Shown here: positions 47,874 to 60,700 of the stretch, piece by piece | How the letters are laid out: each line of letters begins with the position of its first letter | Position numbering within the stretch: position 1 is the stretch's first letter | From: Ehretia macrophylla | Lineage: Eukaryota; Streptophyta; Magnoliopsida; Boraginales; Ehretiaceae | Assembly: GCA_037974665.1 (NCBI GenBank) | Contig: CM075775.1 | Location: forward strand, 66,324,311 to 66,388,310 | Length of the DNA: 64,000 nucleotides | Reading direction: 5' to 3' | Made by a program: the position numbers and the translations under genes | Notes under the pieces: generated by a model | Told to the model about the DNA's origin: nothing | The model's input: the letters and a program-made list of their open reading frames with translations, nothing else | The model's database searches: none

Positions 47874-47992
47874 GGGTGATATCATACCAGCACTAATGCA
47901 CCGGATCCCATCAGAACTCCGAAGTCAAGCGTGCTTGGGCGAGAGTAGTATGAGGATGGGTGACCCCCTGGGAAGTCCTCGAGTTGCTCCCC
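47874..47992 (+). rRNA. 5S rRNA gene copy, well preserved
   Basis: GGGTGATATCATACCAGCAC; box A AGTCAAGCGTGC; box C GGATGGGTGACC; 3' arm CTCGAGTTGCTCCCCC. Confidence 0.9.
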
Positions 47993-48558
47993 CTTTTCAA
48001 TTATTTTTGCCCCGTTTAGCCTTGACAAGATACTTTATCCCTCACATTTATATTCTCGAGTCCCATAGCATCTTGGGCAAGACAATTTCATATTGCGTAG
48101 AAGCTGGGCAAGCAAACCGAGGACGTGGGGCCGGTGACCAGGTCTCTATCGCTCCGTGCCTATAACTTTTCATCCGTAAGGAGTTATGCAGTGGACAACA
48201 TACCGTTGGAAAGCTCTCCTTGATCTCTATGACGAGGGAAGTCAGCCTGCTCGGTTGCGCCTATTTTCGAAACCCAAAATAGAACGTTTTCATCAGTTTT
48301 GGAGCACTTTTCTTTTTTTTTTTTTTTGCGCAGTTGTTTAGGCTCATGTCGTTCATCGTGAGCCGCAAAAAGGACGAGAACCCAACTCGCGGAACATTGG
48401 GTGCCTCTACAACGTGTTGATATCATGTCTTGCAGTGATGCAGCATTGTTGAAGCATATGGGCTGTTGATAAGCCCAATGGGCCTTTTGAATGGGCCGTC
48501 TCTCTTGGCTGGGGCTGTGAGACATCAACACATAAGGGCTTTGCACCATCAACATGAC

Positions 48559-48677
48559 GGGTGTGATCATACCAGTACTATTGCACTGGATCCCATCAGA
48601 ACTTCGAAGTTAAGCATGCTTGGGTGAGAGTAGAACTAGGATGGGTGACCCCTTGGGAAGTCCCCGTGTTGCACCCT
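48559..48677 (+). rRNA. 5S rRNA gene copy
   Basis: GGGTGTGATCATACCAG; box A TTAAGCATGCTTGGGTG; box C CTAGGATGGGTGACC intact. Confidence 0.89.
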
Positions 48678-49234
48678 TTTTTCATTTTTTTTCCCGTTTA
48701 ACCCTGCCAAGATGCTTTATCCATCACATTTATATTCTCAAGTCCCACTGCATCTTGGGCAAGACAACTTCGCATCGTGTAGAGGATGGGCACGCAAACC
48801 GAGGACTTGGGGCTTGTGATAAGGTCTTCGTCACTCTGGTGCCTATAACTTTTGATCCGTAAGGAGTTATGCGGCGCACAACATACCATTGGAAAGCTCT
48901 CCGGGAGCTCTACGACGGGGGCAGTGAGCCTACTCAGCTGCGCCTGTTTTGGCTACCTAAATTCGAACATTTTCATCCGTTTTGGGCTACATTTCTTCTT
49001 TTTGCACTATTTTTTAGGCCCGTGTCATTGGTCGTGTGCCGCGAAAAGGACAACAACCTAACTCGCAAAACTTTGGAGGGCCCTACAACACATCGATATG
49101 ATGTCTTGCAGTGATGCTGCGTTGTTGAAGTAGATGGGCTGTCGATAAACCCAATGGGCCTTTTGAATGGGTCGTCTCTCCTAGCTAGGGCTGTGAACCA
49201 TAAACACATTAGGGCTTTGCACCATCAACTTGAC

Positions 49235-49352
49235 GGGTGAGATCATACCAGTACTAATGCACCGGATCCCATCAGAACTTCAAAGTTAAGCGTGCTTGGG
49301 CGAGAATAGTACTTGGATGGGTGACCCCTGGGAAGTCCTCGTGTTGTACCGT
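49235..49352 (+). rRNA. 5S rRNA gene copy
   Basis: GGGTGAGATCATACCAG; box A intact; box C TTGGATGGGTGACC; one base short in CCCCTGGG; ends TTGTACCG. Confidence 0.89.
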
Positions 49353-50459
49353 CTTTTTCCTTTTTTTTGCCTGGTTTAGCCCTGGCACGTTTCTTTATCC
49401 CTCACATTTATATTCTCGAGTCCCACGGCAACTTGAGCAAGACAACTTCGCATCGTGTAGAGGTTGTGTCACGCCTCAACCCAACCTTTAGAGGCTAGAC
49501 TAGGGTGTGATCTAATCATTCTCGTTATTTTACGACTATAACCGATTGATAAAGGTTAAAGCTTATCCGTTAGACTAGAACTCCAAAAGTTTTTCCTGAA
49601 AGCCGACAGCATAACGGTTGTATTTAGGACCTTTTGGTTTGACCTAATTTCTAAACGCCTCAATTGTTCGAATCATTAATCCAATTCCATTAAGGACTCC
49701 TATTTGGTCATCAATTGATATGCCTGCTAGTCTATCTCGAAGGTCTTGTTTGATTAATAAGCCTAGCACGATGACTATATCATGTTTACTTGTCAATTCC
49801 TATGGCACAAGTACCTGTTGGTATTTAGCTTACTATTGAGCACCTAGGTGAAATTAGATAGAGTTACATCATTTGATTCTTCACCTAGTGATTGAGTTGC
49901 CTATGATAGTTGCTAAATCAAAATAGTAAAAGCAACCACAAGATAGAGTGTTCGTCTTGTTATAATCAGTACAAGCCAAAATTAGACTCCAAATTACAAC
50001 GGGGGTCTTTTACAACAACAATAACATAGGTAGTCTTCAAAGCATACATATCATTCACAAAACAGCCACAATCAGGCAAGGCACATAAGGCATGCAATCA
50101 TTCCAACGAATCATCAACATACACATTTTCCTCGGGCACCTATTCCAGATCTTCTTCACTTGGGATGATAAAAGAGGGAGAGTCCTGATGAACTCAGCGA
50201 GAGGGAATGAGAGATAACGTTTTGAAACTCTTTTCCCATTAATCTTATGAAAACCCCTTTTTGAAAGCATGTCACGTATTACAAATAATAAAGTACACAA
50301 AGTATAAGACTCAAATTGAACAACAGATACAATTACCAATCATTTCAAGGATACGGTGAGCTTGTGGTCTCGAGTTCAATCCGTGAACATGTGCTTTGGA
50401 TATCATTTTCGATAACAATTGTTGCAGCCGGCTTCAATCATCCACTTATCATTCCAAAT

Positions 50460-50620
50460 GGGTGTACTCTGGATGTACCCCAAAATCCTACGACCCAGCT
50501 CTCCGAGGGTGAAATGCCAAGCGAGAGAGGGAATTGGACCATGGTAGTCACGGGAGCACCGACAAGCCCTATATCGCCTAGCGTTCGTGAAATGCTACCA
50601 TGCCACAATGAAAGGTTGCA
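50460..50620 (-). promoter_or_regulatory. Conserved LTR module (type 1, solo LTR)
   Basis: The + strand has GGGTGTACTCTGGATGTACC then AATCCTACGACCCAGCTCTC; acceptor-like sequence at 50155-50200 in the element's own downstream direction. Confidence 0.6.
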
Positions 50621-52784
50621 ACCTTATATGCAATGCACAATTATTCCATTTAATGATTCACATTAGGAGGACAACAAAGTAGGTTGCCTCCGAGCAATTT
50701 CAAGATCACATATTGACAAGTAAACGAATGAGGCATGCTTGACATGTAATTTCACTTTGTAGAACACCTAGGGTTATATGAACATTAAACGGGCAGCCAA
50801 GTAACACATATAAATCAAGTCATATAACTCATTTTTGGGTTCACATATCAAATGTTCATATTATACAAGCATGCTATGACACTTACACAAAATCGGGTGC
50901 AAGATTAGTTCGCTTATCAACACGCAATCATCGGGAATCATATTTAGAGCTACAAGGACAATTACAGGCAGCCTATTAACTACACAATGGAACAAATTTA
51001 ACCATAGGATCATCTCTTAGCAAGTAGTCATAAGCGATAGGGCCTCAATTTCGTGCTTACACATGCGATTAAGCAACCATTCATCGATTAATGAACCCAA
51101 GCCATGCATCAACCAAATTAAGAAACCTCAACCAACCACAACAGCCCACACAACTTCTAAGTGCCACAATTCCAAGCATTCAATACCTCAAGCAAGGTCA
51201 TAACATGATTCGAAGCATATTACTAAGCAAAACTTTACTGTAATGGTCTGTTTTTCTACATTTAATTAGCCAAGCAAATAGTCTCCAATTTCAGTGAACC
51301 AAATTTCAATTTGAAGCTTAATGAGTGATTTAAATCTAGGAATAAACCTCGCTGCATTTGGAGTTCGGACTTAGGAGTTATGGCCAAAACCGTGAGACTA
51401 CGCAAAACTGTCCAGATTCATACACATCTCAATATTTGCCATTTTTTAGGCCTTTACACTCAAATATGTTCAGAATTGACCAATCTAGTTACCTACCAAA
51501 TTTCATGAATTTTTGACATCGTTTACTAGGCAAAAACTATTTCGTTCCACAAGGTCAAAAAGCTGCCAGAAACCTACTTCTTATTTCCAAGTTTTCCAGA
51601 TTTAGACACCTTTCGATATTTGGCCATTTTGGAGGTCTCAGAGTCAAAATTGGCCTTGGCCTATTTCTACAAAAAATGTTCATAACTGACAAAAATAGTG
51701 ACCTACCAATTTTTATACATTTTTATCAATGTTTACTAAGAGAAAAGCACTTCGTTCTACAAGGTCAGTAATCTGCCAGCAAAAACGTGTTTATATATCT
51801 TCAAGTTTCTAGCCATTATCAAGCCATGCATGAGTCGATAGGCTCATAAACACACATATAAAATAACTACAGAGGTAAATATAGCCATATGAGAGCATTC
51901 ATGTGAGTTCTGAAAGCTTTTAAAAGAGTTTAACCCTCACCTTAGCCTATTGATGGATGAAAATGCAAGATTGCATTTGAAAACGCACAAGAGGTCTTCT
52001 TTCCTTGCTTTGGCCGAGAGGTATCTTGATTTCCCTTAAATCCTAGCTTAGTTAGCTTGTGTAGGAGGTGTGCATGTGTGTGAAACCAAAAGACAAGGAA
52101 GAAAACTATCAAAACATACCTTAGGCCAAAAATGAAGAGTTTTGTGAGCTTGTGTGAATTTCTTGCTATGTTGCTTGCTTTTACTTGCTTTGGCCGAAGC
52201 TTGAGTGGTCTAGAGAGCTTGTTAGAAGTCTTTGGAGCTCATGAGAATGCAAAGGCCGAAAATGAGAGAGGAAGAGAGAGTTTGTGAGGGAATGAATGAA
52301 GTTGAGTGTTGGTTTGAGTATATGTTGGTGTGTGTTGGCCTTAGGGCCTTGCAAAAACTGAATTTTCTTTTGTCATTGTGCATTCTTAAAGTGTGAGGAA
52401 GCATGGGGTGAGGAGGCCGAGAATGATAGAGAATGAAGGCTTAGATGTTAGCAAAAGGTTGCATAAATGCAAGGAAAAGTATAGGCATATTATAATGATT
52501 TGTCATAGATGTGTAAGAGAATGTTTTTTAGTCTTTGAAGATTTGCATTTCAGCCTAGAGTGGCCGGCCATGGCATGGTGCAATTCTGAATTTTTGTTAT
52601 GTTTTAAGCTTATTTTATTGTAGGTTGATTAGGGTATTTAAGGTGCATGAGTTTTAGAATAGAATAAGAAATGTTTAGTGTCTAGTGTTTTTGTCTTTTA
52701 GTGAATTGACTAGGATTAAATAATAGTTAGTGGTGTTTGTAGGATTATTTTATAGTCTAGTGCTTTGTGTATGATTCTTTATTG

Positions 52785-53176
52785 ATTAGCGTGCAGGCAC
52801 GCTTTTCTAGGTATAGGGCACATATTACGAGGTAAGGCACAAACTACGAGACAAATGCACGTATTCCAAGTAAATTCACATAACCCTAAATGAATGCGCG
52901 TAAATCAAGACATGACTCTTAAACCTAGGTTAAGGCACGCAGTTTAAGGTTAGTGCAAGAATATCAAGGTATTGTACGTAAATCGAGGTCAGGGCATGTA
53001 TATCTAAGCATTGCATATAAGTTGACGATTAAGGCACACAATTCAAGGTCAAGGCACATATAACGAGGCATGAACGAAAGCCAAGACAAGGCACGTAATC
53101 CAAGGTCGGTCATATAATTCTGGGTCTAAGGCACGCAAATTGAGGTAAGCCACGTTATTCGGGGTCGAGCCTCAAA
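52785..53176 (-). repeat. Short degenerate tandem array at LTR 5' end
   Basis: Theme GGCACGTAATCCAAGGTC on the + strand, long form, comparable with 6090-6538. Confidence 0.72.
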
Positions 53177-53597
53177 GGCTGGGCACGCAAACCGAGGACG
53201 TGGGGTTTGTGACTAGGTTTCTGTCGCTTTAGTGCCCATAACTTTTGATCTGTAAGAAGTTATACGGCGCACAGCATACCGTTGGAAAGTTCTTCAGAAG
53301 CTCTATGACGGGGCCAGTAAGCCTGCACAACTGCGCCTGTTTTCGATACCCAATTTTCTTCTTTTTGCGCTAATTTTTAGGACTGTGTCATTCATCGTCT
53401 ACCGCGAAAAGGACGAGAACCAAACTCGCAGAACATTGAAGGGCTCTATAATGCGTCGATATCACGTCTAGCGGTGATGTTGCATTGTTGAAGCAAATGG
53501 GCTATCGAGAAGCCCAACGGGCCTTTTGAATGGGTCGTCTCTCTTTGCTGGGGCTGTGAACCGTCAACACATAAGGGTTTTGCACCATCAACATGAC

Positions 53598-53716
53598 GGG
53601 TGCGATCATACCAGAACTAATGCAACGAATCCCATCAGCACTCCAAAGTTAAGCATGCTTGGGAAAGAGTAGTACTAGGATTAATGACCCCCTGGGAATT
53701 CCTCGTGTTGCACCCA
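53598..53716 (+). rRNA. 5S rRNA gene copy, box C mutated
   Basis: GGGTGCGATCATACCAGAAC; box A TTAAGCATGCTTGGGAAA; box C GGATTAATGACC; 3' arm GAATTCCTCGTGTTGCACCC. Confidence 0.88.
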
Positions 53717-54276
53717 TTTTTTTCATTTTTTTTGCCCCATTTAGCCTTGCCAAGATGCTTTATCCCTCACATTTATATTTTCGAGTCCCACGGCATCTTG
53801 GGCAAGACAACTTCGCATCGCATAGAAGCTGGGCACGTAAACCAAGGACATAGGGCCGTTGACCAAGTCTCTGTCGCTTCGGTGCCCATAACTTTTGATT
53901 CGTAAGGAGTTATGCGGCGCACAACATACCGTTGGAAAGCTCTCCTGGAGCACTATGACGAGGGAAACTAGCCTGCTAGGCTGCGCCTATTTTTGGTACC
54001 CAAAATAGAACATTTTTTTTCAGTTTTAGACCACTTTTCTTCTTTTTGCTTTAATTTTTATGCTCGTGTCGTTCGTCGTCAGTCGCAAAAAGGACAAGAA
54101 CCCAACTAATAACATTAGGGCCCTCTACAATGCGTCGATATCATGTCTTGCGGTGATGCAACGTTGTTGAAGCAGATGGGTTGTTGATAAGCCTAATGGG
54201 CCTTTTGAATGGGTTCTCTTTCTTGGCAGGGGCTGTGAACCGTCAACACGTAAAGACTTTGCACCATCAACTTGAT

Positions 54277-54396
54277 GGGTGCGATCATGCTAGCACTAAT
54301 GCATCAGATCCCATCAGAGCTCAGAAGTTTAGCGTGCTTGGGTAAGAGTAGTACTAGGATGGGTGACCCCCTGGGAAGTCCCCATGTTGCACCCCC
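54277..54396 (+). rRNA. 5S rRNA gene copy
   Basis: GGGTGCGATCATGCTAGCAC; box A AGTTTAGCGTGC; box C GGATGGGTGACC; 3' arm GTCCCCATGTTGCACCCCC. Confidence 0.89.
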
Positions 54397-54955
54397 CTTT
54401 TCATTTTTTTTTGCCTCGTTTAGCCTTGCCAAGATGCCTTATCTCTCAAATTTATATTCTCGAGTCCCACGGCATTTTGAACAAGCCAACTTCGCATCGC
54501 GTCCAGGCTGGGAACGCAAACCCAGGACGTGGGGCTTGTGACTAGATCTCTGTCGCTCCGGGGCCCATAACTTTTGAGCGGTAAGGAGTTATGCGGTGCA
54601 CAACATACCATTAGAAAGCTCTCCAAGAACGCTACAGTGGAGGCGGCAAGACTACTCGGCTGCACCTATTTTTAGAACCCAAAATCGAATATTTTCATTT
54701 GTTTCGGGGTACTTTTCTTCTTTTTACGCTGTTTTTTAGGCCTGTGTCATTCGTCGTGAGATGCTAAAAGGATGAGAACCCACCTCGTGGACCATTGGAG
54801 GCCTTACAGCACGTCAATATCACATCTTGCGGTGATGCAACGTTGTTGAAGCCGATGGGCTATCGATAAGCCTAATGGGCCTTTTGAATGGGTCGACTCT
54901 CTTGGCTGGGGCTGTGAACCGTCATCCCATATGGGCTTTGCACCATCAACTTGAC

Positions 54956-55074
54956 GGGTGTGATCATACCAGCACTAATGCACCAGATCCCATCGAAACT
55001 CCGAAGTTAAGCGGACTTGGGTGAGGGTAGTACCAAGATGGGTGCCCCCTTGCGGACTCCTCGTGTTACCCCCC
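54956..55074 (+). rRNA. 5S rRNA gene copy, degenerate
   Basis: GGGTGTGATCATACCAGCAC; box A TTAAGCGGACTTGGGTGA; box C CCAAGATGGGTGCCC. Confidence 0.87.
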
Positions 55075-55634
55075 TTTTTTTTTTTTTTTGTGTGCCCCGT
55101 TTGCCTTGCCAAGATGCTTTATCCCTCACATTTATATTCTCATGTCCCACGACATCTTGGGCAAGACAACTTCGCATCGCGTAGAGGTTTGGCACGCAAA
55201 CCGAAGACGTGGGGCCCGTGACTAGGTCTCTTTCGCTATGGTGCCTATAACTTTTGATCCGTAAGGAGTTATGTGGCATACAGCATACCGTTGGAAAGCT
55301 CTTCGGGAGCTCTATGACAAGGGTATCAAGCCTGCTTGACTGCGCCTGTTTTTTGTACCAAAAATTGAACATTTTCATCAATTTTAGGCCACTTTTCTTC
55401 TTTTTGCGCTGATTTTTAGGCCCGTGTCATTCATCGTGACGTGAAAAAGACTAGAACCTAACTCGCAAAACATTGAAAGGATCTAAAATGCATCGATATC
55501 ATGTCTTGCGACGATGTTGCGTCGTTGAAGCAAATGGGCTGTTGATAAGCCCAATAGGCCTTTTGAATGGGTCGTCTCTCTTGGCTGGGCTTGTGAATCG
55601 TCAACACATAAGGGATTTGCACCATCAACATGAC

Positions 55635-55754
55635 GAGTGCAATCATACCAGCACTAATGCACCGGATACCATTAGCACTCCGAAGTTAAGCGTGCTTGGG
55701 CGAGAGTAGTATTAGGATCGGTGACCACTTGGGAATTCCTCGTGTTACACCCCC
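55635..55754 (+). rRNA. 5S rRNA gene copy
   Basis: GAGTGCAATCATACCAGCAC; variants AGCACTCCGAAG, TATTAGGATCGGTGACC and GGAATTCCT are shared with the copy at 62723. Confidence 0.89.
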
Positions 55755-56263
55755 TTTTCATTTTTTTTGCCCTGTTTAGCCTTGCCAAGATGCTTTATCC
55801 CCCACATTTATATTCTTGAGTCCCACGGCATCTTGGGCAAGACAACTTCGCATCGCGCAGAAGCTGGGCATGCAAACCGAGGACTTGGGGCCGGTGAACA
55901 GGTCTCTGTCGCTCTGGTGCCCATAACTTTTGATCCGTAAGGAGTTATGCGGCGTACAGCATACCGTTGGAAAGCTCTCCCAAAGCGCTATAGAGGAGGC
56001 AACAAGCCTGCTCGGCTGAGCCTATTTTTCAAACCCAGAATCTAATGTTTTCATCAGTTTTGTGCCATATTTCTTACTTTTACGATGTTTTTTGGCCTGT
56101 GTCGTTCGTCGTGAGCCTCGAAAAGAATGATAACCTAACTAGCGGAACATTGGAGGGCTCTACACCGCGTCAATATCGCGTCTTGCAGTGATGCTGCGTT
56201 GTTGAAGCAGATGGGGTATCGATAACCCAATGGGCCATTTGAATGGTTCGTCTCTCTTAGTTT

Positions 56264-56285
56264 GGATGGGTGACCCCGTGGGAAG
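56264..56285 (+). pseudogene. 5S box C remnant
   Basis: Spacer GTCTCTCTTAGTT joins GGATGGGTGACCCCGTGGGA, which joins AGATGCTTTATCCC of the next spacer. Only about 22 bp of gene remain between two deletions. Confidence 0.82.
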
Positions 56286-57694
56286 ATGCTTTATCCCTCA
56301 CATTTATATTCTCAAGTCCCACAGCATCTTAGGCAAGACAACTTTGCATCGCATAGAGGTTGGGCACGCAAACCGAGGACGCGGGGCCTGTGACTAGGTC
56401 TCTGTCGCTCTGGTGCCCATAACTTTTGATCCGTAAGGAGTTATGCGACGCCAAACATACAGTTAGAAAGTTCTCCGGGAGCGCTACAATAGGGGCAGTA
56501 AGCTTGCTCGACTGTGCCTATTTTTCAAACCCAAAATCTAACATTTTCTTCAGTTTTAGGCCAATTTTCTTCTTTTTACGATGTTTTTAGGCCCATGCTG
56601 TTCGTCCTGAGCTGCGAAAAGGACAAGAACCTAACTCGCGAAACATTAGAGGGCTCTACAACGCGTCGATATCACATCCTGTGGTGATGTAGCGTTGTTG
56701 AAGCAGATAGGCTATCAATAAGCCCAATTGGCCTTTTGAATGGGCCGTCTCTCTTAGTTGGGCCTGTGAACCGTCAACACGTATACCAGCACTAATACAC
56801 CATATCCCATCAAAACTCCGAAGTTAAGCGTGCTTGGGCGATAGTAGTACTAGTGTAACACCCCGATCCCTCTCGAGACCGGGAGTTCTATCAATCAATC
56901 TAATCACTACCCAAACCAAACCCGGACATAAATTTTTAGGGAAAATGGACGGAGTCTCCCCTGTTTCTAGGCGAAATGTAAAACCTGCGACAGCATATAA
57001 GTGGACCAACACCGTGTCCAACATTCAACCACCTCAAGGCCATCCGGGCCTTGGTTCACAACAAGCAAATCACAAGTAAATATACATTCAAGCTTAGCAA
57101 TTAAACTACACCAACCTATTTCATAAGATAGACTATCATACCTTTCTATCTCTTTTCCTTTGTCATTACAAATATACATTGAAGTTAAGCTACATTAACT
57201 AAATACATAATCTAATGAAACTTAAATTACATCCCCTTTTAACATTAAATACATATAATACATAAAAGCATACAACTTTACAACTTTGACAACTCAAGTC
57301 ACATAGGCACGCAGGACAACTCTTCAAGCACGGACTTTCACGAAATCACGAACTTTCCAGCTAACAAGGCATTTCCTGAAATGTGGTGGTGAGGAGTGAG
57401 TATACACAACACGTATACTCAGTGAGGGCGAGACAGATATCGAGTTGGAAAGAAAGAAAGTCATGCAATGCAAATAAGACAGTTAAGCAATATAACTGAT
57501 AAATAAGTAATCAAGACAAACAATCAATACAATAAGCAATTACTGAAAGCATTAACACAACCATTCAAACCTATACCACACTCTGAAGGCTATGGTTCAC
57601 TCATACGAGCAATGTACCATTTCATGAGCGATACATCAATCTCGAGCTTGATGTTGACAACGATGACAATAAGCGCGCAACCACCTTATAACAC

Positions 57695-57755
57695 CAGTTT
57701 GGAATACCCCGGAAGTATCCATCAATTCTACGACCCAAATCTCCCTGGGAGGCAA
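57695..57755 (-). promoter_or_regulatory. Conserved LTR module (type 3, diverged)
   Basis: AGTTTGGAATACCCCGGAAG then ATTCTACGACCCAAATCTCC keeps the order and spacing of the type 1 and 2 modules. The CTACGACCCAA core is shared; the GC-rich tail is not clearly conserved. Confidence 0.5.
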
Positions 57756-60700
57756 CCCAAGCGAGAAAAGGGAATAGCAGCAGAGTTAAAGCAACCAACA
57801 CTGGCAACCCGAGGCAACACAGAGAGGCCCCACACTCACGCGCGAGACACTATGCAATGCAAGACTCGATACAAGGCAATAAACGAGCGATAGCACAACA
57901 ATACAAACTAGTGACAACAAACGAGATAACAAGCAATCACAATCAATACTAACATTCAACTAACTTTTCAAGCATAACAAGCAATAATAAGCAACAATAA
58001 CACCAATTAAACAAGTATATCAAGCAACCCTAAGCATTCTATAGGCATAATATCAAGATAACAAGCAAAATCACAAATCGGCCCCAACTATCAAAATACT
58101 ACCATTTCCAAACAAGCCACGAGTTCTGGAAACCGACTTTGCCAATCCTCCTAGGTCACCATAAGACACGTCTAAGGACCCCGAAACCCTACTTTACCCT
58201 AGAATTCGTGCAAAGCCCCGATTTCTCCCTTTGCTTGTTTGAATTACAACTATACCAACCAAACACCCAACCAACGCCTTAATCGCACCAAAAGTGCTTC
58301 CATGGCCTCCCGAAACAATGCCAACTCGCAAAATGAGAAAACGCCAAACTCGACCTAAACGACCCCGACTTACACTAAGCCGTTTTTCTCCGTTTTTTCA
58401 TTACACAATCCAATTAAACCACACATTTAGGCATTCTAGCATATCTAGCACATTCCTACATCAACATAATGTGTAACGGAGCAACTTCATCGAAACGGGG
58501 GTTTACTATTCACAATTTACTATTCATTATACAATTTATATTTCAATTTTAATATTCAACCGCAGAAAATGTTAAAAAGCTATAAATACATGTTCTACGA
58601 TTGCTAGGGAACATTCTTTAAGCCTCAAAACGATTTAAATAATAATATACGGATAAATCTAAAAAAATCAAAGTTAACACACAAAACTTTCAAATGCGCA
58701 AATAAACATGAAACCCTCACCTTTATCAAGCTTGAAGATGTAAAAAGGGCTTAGTTACTCCAACTTTCCTTTAGCTCGAATGTGAAAATCCCTAGTATAT
58801 TCATTTAAGTATAACACTTTAGCAATTGATTATATTAACTCCACATTAGCACGTAATCCCAAACAATCACATATTATTCATGTATGTCACATTGCCACAT
58901 AGCCTAAGTAATCAAACGAATAACTCTAAAACATTTCTTTAATCTTACCAAGGACATTAACTATATCAACTTTAACAAGTTAACTTCATAACTAATTCAA
59001 CTTCATTTATATTGCAAAGGAATATCAAACTAAGTATTAAATCAAGAAAACTATGCTTAACACTTAAACATAATTCAACTATAACAAAATCTAAGAATCA
59101 TTTTCATGTTTATTCACCCAAGTACAACATATATAACTCAATTAATAATCAATTATAGCAATTAAGTAATCCAAATAACCAACTAGGCAACAATCTTAAC
59201 TAACCCACATAGAATCCAACAAAACCATAAATATCACCTAAACATTTTCTATTTTCTCCAACAAAGGCTTAATTTAATCAATTCAGTTACCTATGCTATA
59301 GACCTCCAAACTGACTAATTTATATATATATATGTAGCTCTCTGAGTGTAGATGAATTTAGCCTCAAGCGAAACTCAATTCTAATCTAAATTTCACAAGT
59401 TATGACATTTTCCGTGCAACTGCGCGAACTGCCTCCTGCACCAGCGATTTTCAGACACATTTCGGAAATAGCTAAATTGCGGGGCCAAAACGTTAGAATT
59501 TTCCTTAGCTCTAGAAATCCACATTTGTTCTAAACTGTCTAATCTAGCTGCCATATAAATTTTGTTAATTTTAGAGCACGTTTGCTATGTCAAAAGTTCT
59601 TCGAAAACAGGGCAGTGGGCTGACGAATATTCACTTCTTGTTCTACTTGATGTTTTCATGCACTAAACTAACTACAAGCAATATACTAGTATGCAACGCA
59701 TTTCTATTCCTCTCTTTAAACTTTTGACAAACATGTAGCCTACACACAATTGAACAAATTACCTAGCATCTACTACAACATAATACATTAAGTAATTCCA
59801 CATGATAGCCAAACACGCAAGTAAAGTAATCCATTGAACAATTTACGGCAAGTCATTCATTTAACACCTAAACTACTCATATAACTCAAGAAACCACATA
59901 AACACCCCTTATACACAAGAATACTACTCGGCCCCTTAGGTTCACCACACACAAACACACCACATTCACTTTATTTTGAGCAACTAATAAGTGATCCTAG
60001 TCTCTAAAACACATATAACTCAATAACCAAGCTAAAACTAAGCATTAAGGCTCTAACTTCATTTTTTTCCCTTTTTAATTCAATAAGGCAATACTAGTAA
60101 TGAATCAAGTTATCCAATCACATAGACATATTCAATACCCAAATTTTAAAGTAAAATAAACAAAGATAAGAATATATAGTACATTATTTAACTTCAAGAA
60201 GCCAAAGAGCACAAAACAAATAAGTTTTAACACTTTCAACATCTCAGCAGTACCTCGAATTTGGCTGCACAATTACCTAAGCAAACGACCTCCTATGAAA
60301 CTGATTTTTATGTGTATGGAAAGATCTTCGAAATTAGATAACTCTAGAACCAAACAGAACTCAATTCTGAGTTAAATTCATCAAGATATGACTAAAACAA
60401 CTCAAGTGCGCAAAGCTGTCCAGATTGGTCACGAATTCTGTCAGGTTTCGGTTTTTATTTTCTTAAAGGTATTAGATGGAGGAATTGGCCAAGTCGACCT
60501 AAATAGAAATTGTTCCAAACTAGCTTATCTAGGTCCTGTAAAATTTTCATAATTTTCCAAGTTATTTAACTAGGTCAAAAACTCCACGAAATTCCGGAAA
60601 GTAAAACTGTCCAGTTCCAGTCAACTACAAAACTTCACAGATTTCAGCAATTACGAGCAAACAAATGATTTTTCTTCACAATTCTTCCAACATGAAAGTT

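Larger units (their letters stand above)
41402..49466 (+). repeat. 5S rDNA tandem block 5
   Basis: Twelve genes from 41802 to 49235, most periods 676-685 bp (661 and 654 where spacer is shortened near 46200 and 47100). This is the longest uninterrupted stretch of the array in the window. Confidence 0.94.
49467..53176 (-). mobile_element. Solo LTR, type 1, minus, TSD GGTTG/GGCTG
   Basis: The + strand starts TGTCACGCCTCAACCC and ends GGTCGAGCCTCAAA, the outer TG of the LTR being mutated. Length is 3710 bp. Flanking 5-mers GGTTG (49462-49466) and GGCTG (53177-53181) differ by one transition. Spacer phase is continuous across it once a ~30-bp spacer deletion near 53350 is allowed for. Contains the conserved module (50460-50620) and the long-form repeat array (52785-53176). 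No coding region. Confidence 0.9.
53177..56853 (+). repeat. 5S rDNA tandem block 6
   Basis: Four full-length copies at exact 679-bp spacing (53598, 54277, 54956, 55635), then a badly rearranged unit with a 22-bp gene remnant at 56264, then a gene split by the LTR at 56854. Confidence 0.93.

Noticed and set aside
32160-49466. Spacer words CTTGGGCAAGACAACTTCGC as a second hidden 5S-like promoter
   Set aside because: Similarity to the 5S box A/intermediate region is limited to CTTGGGC-AGA and lacks box C at the right distance.
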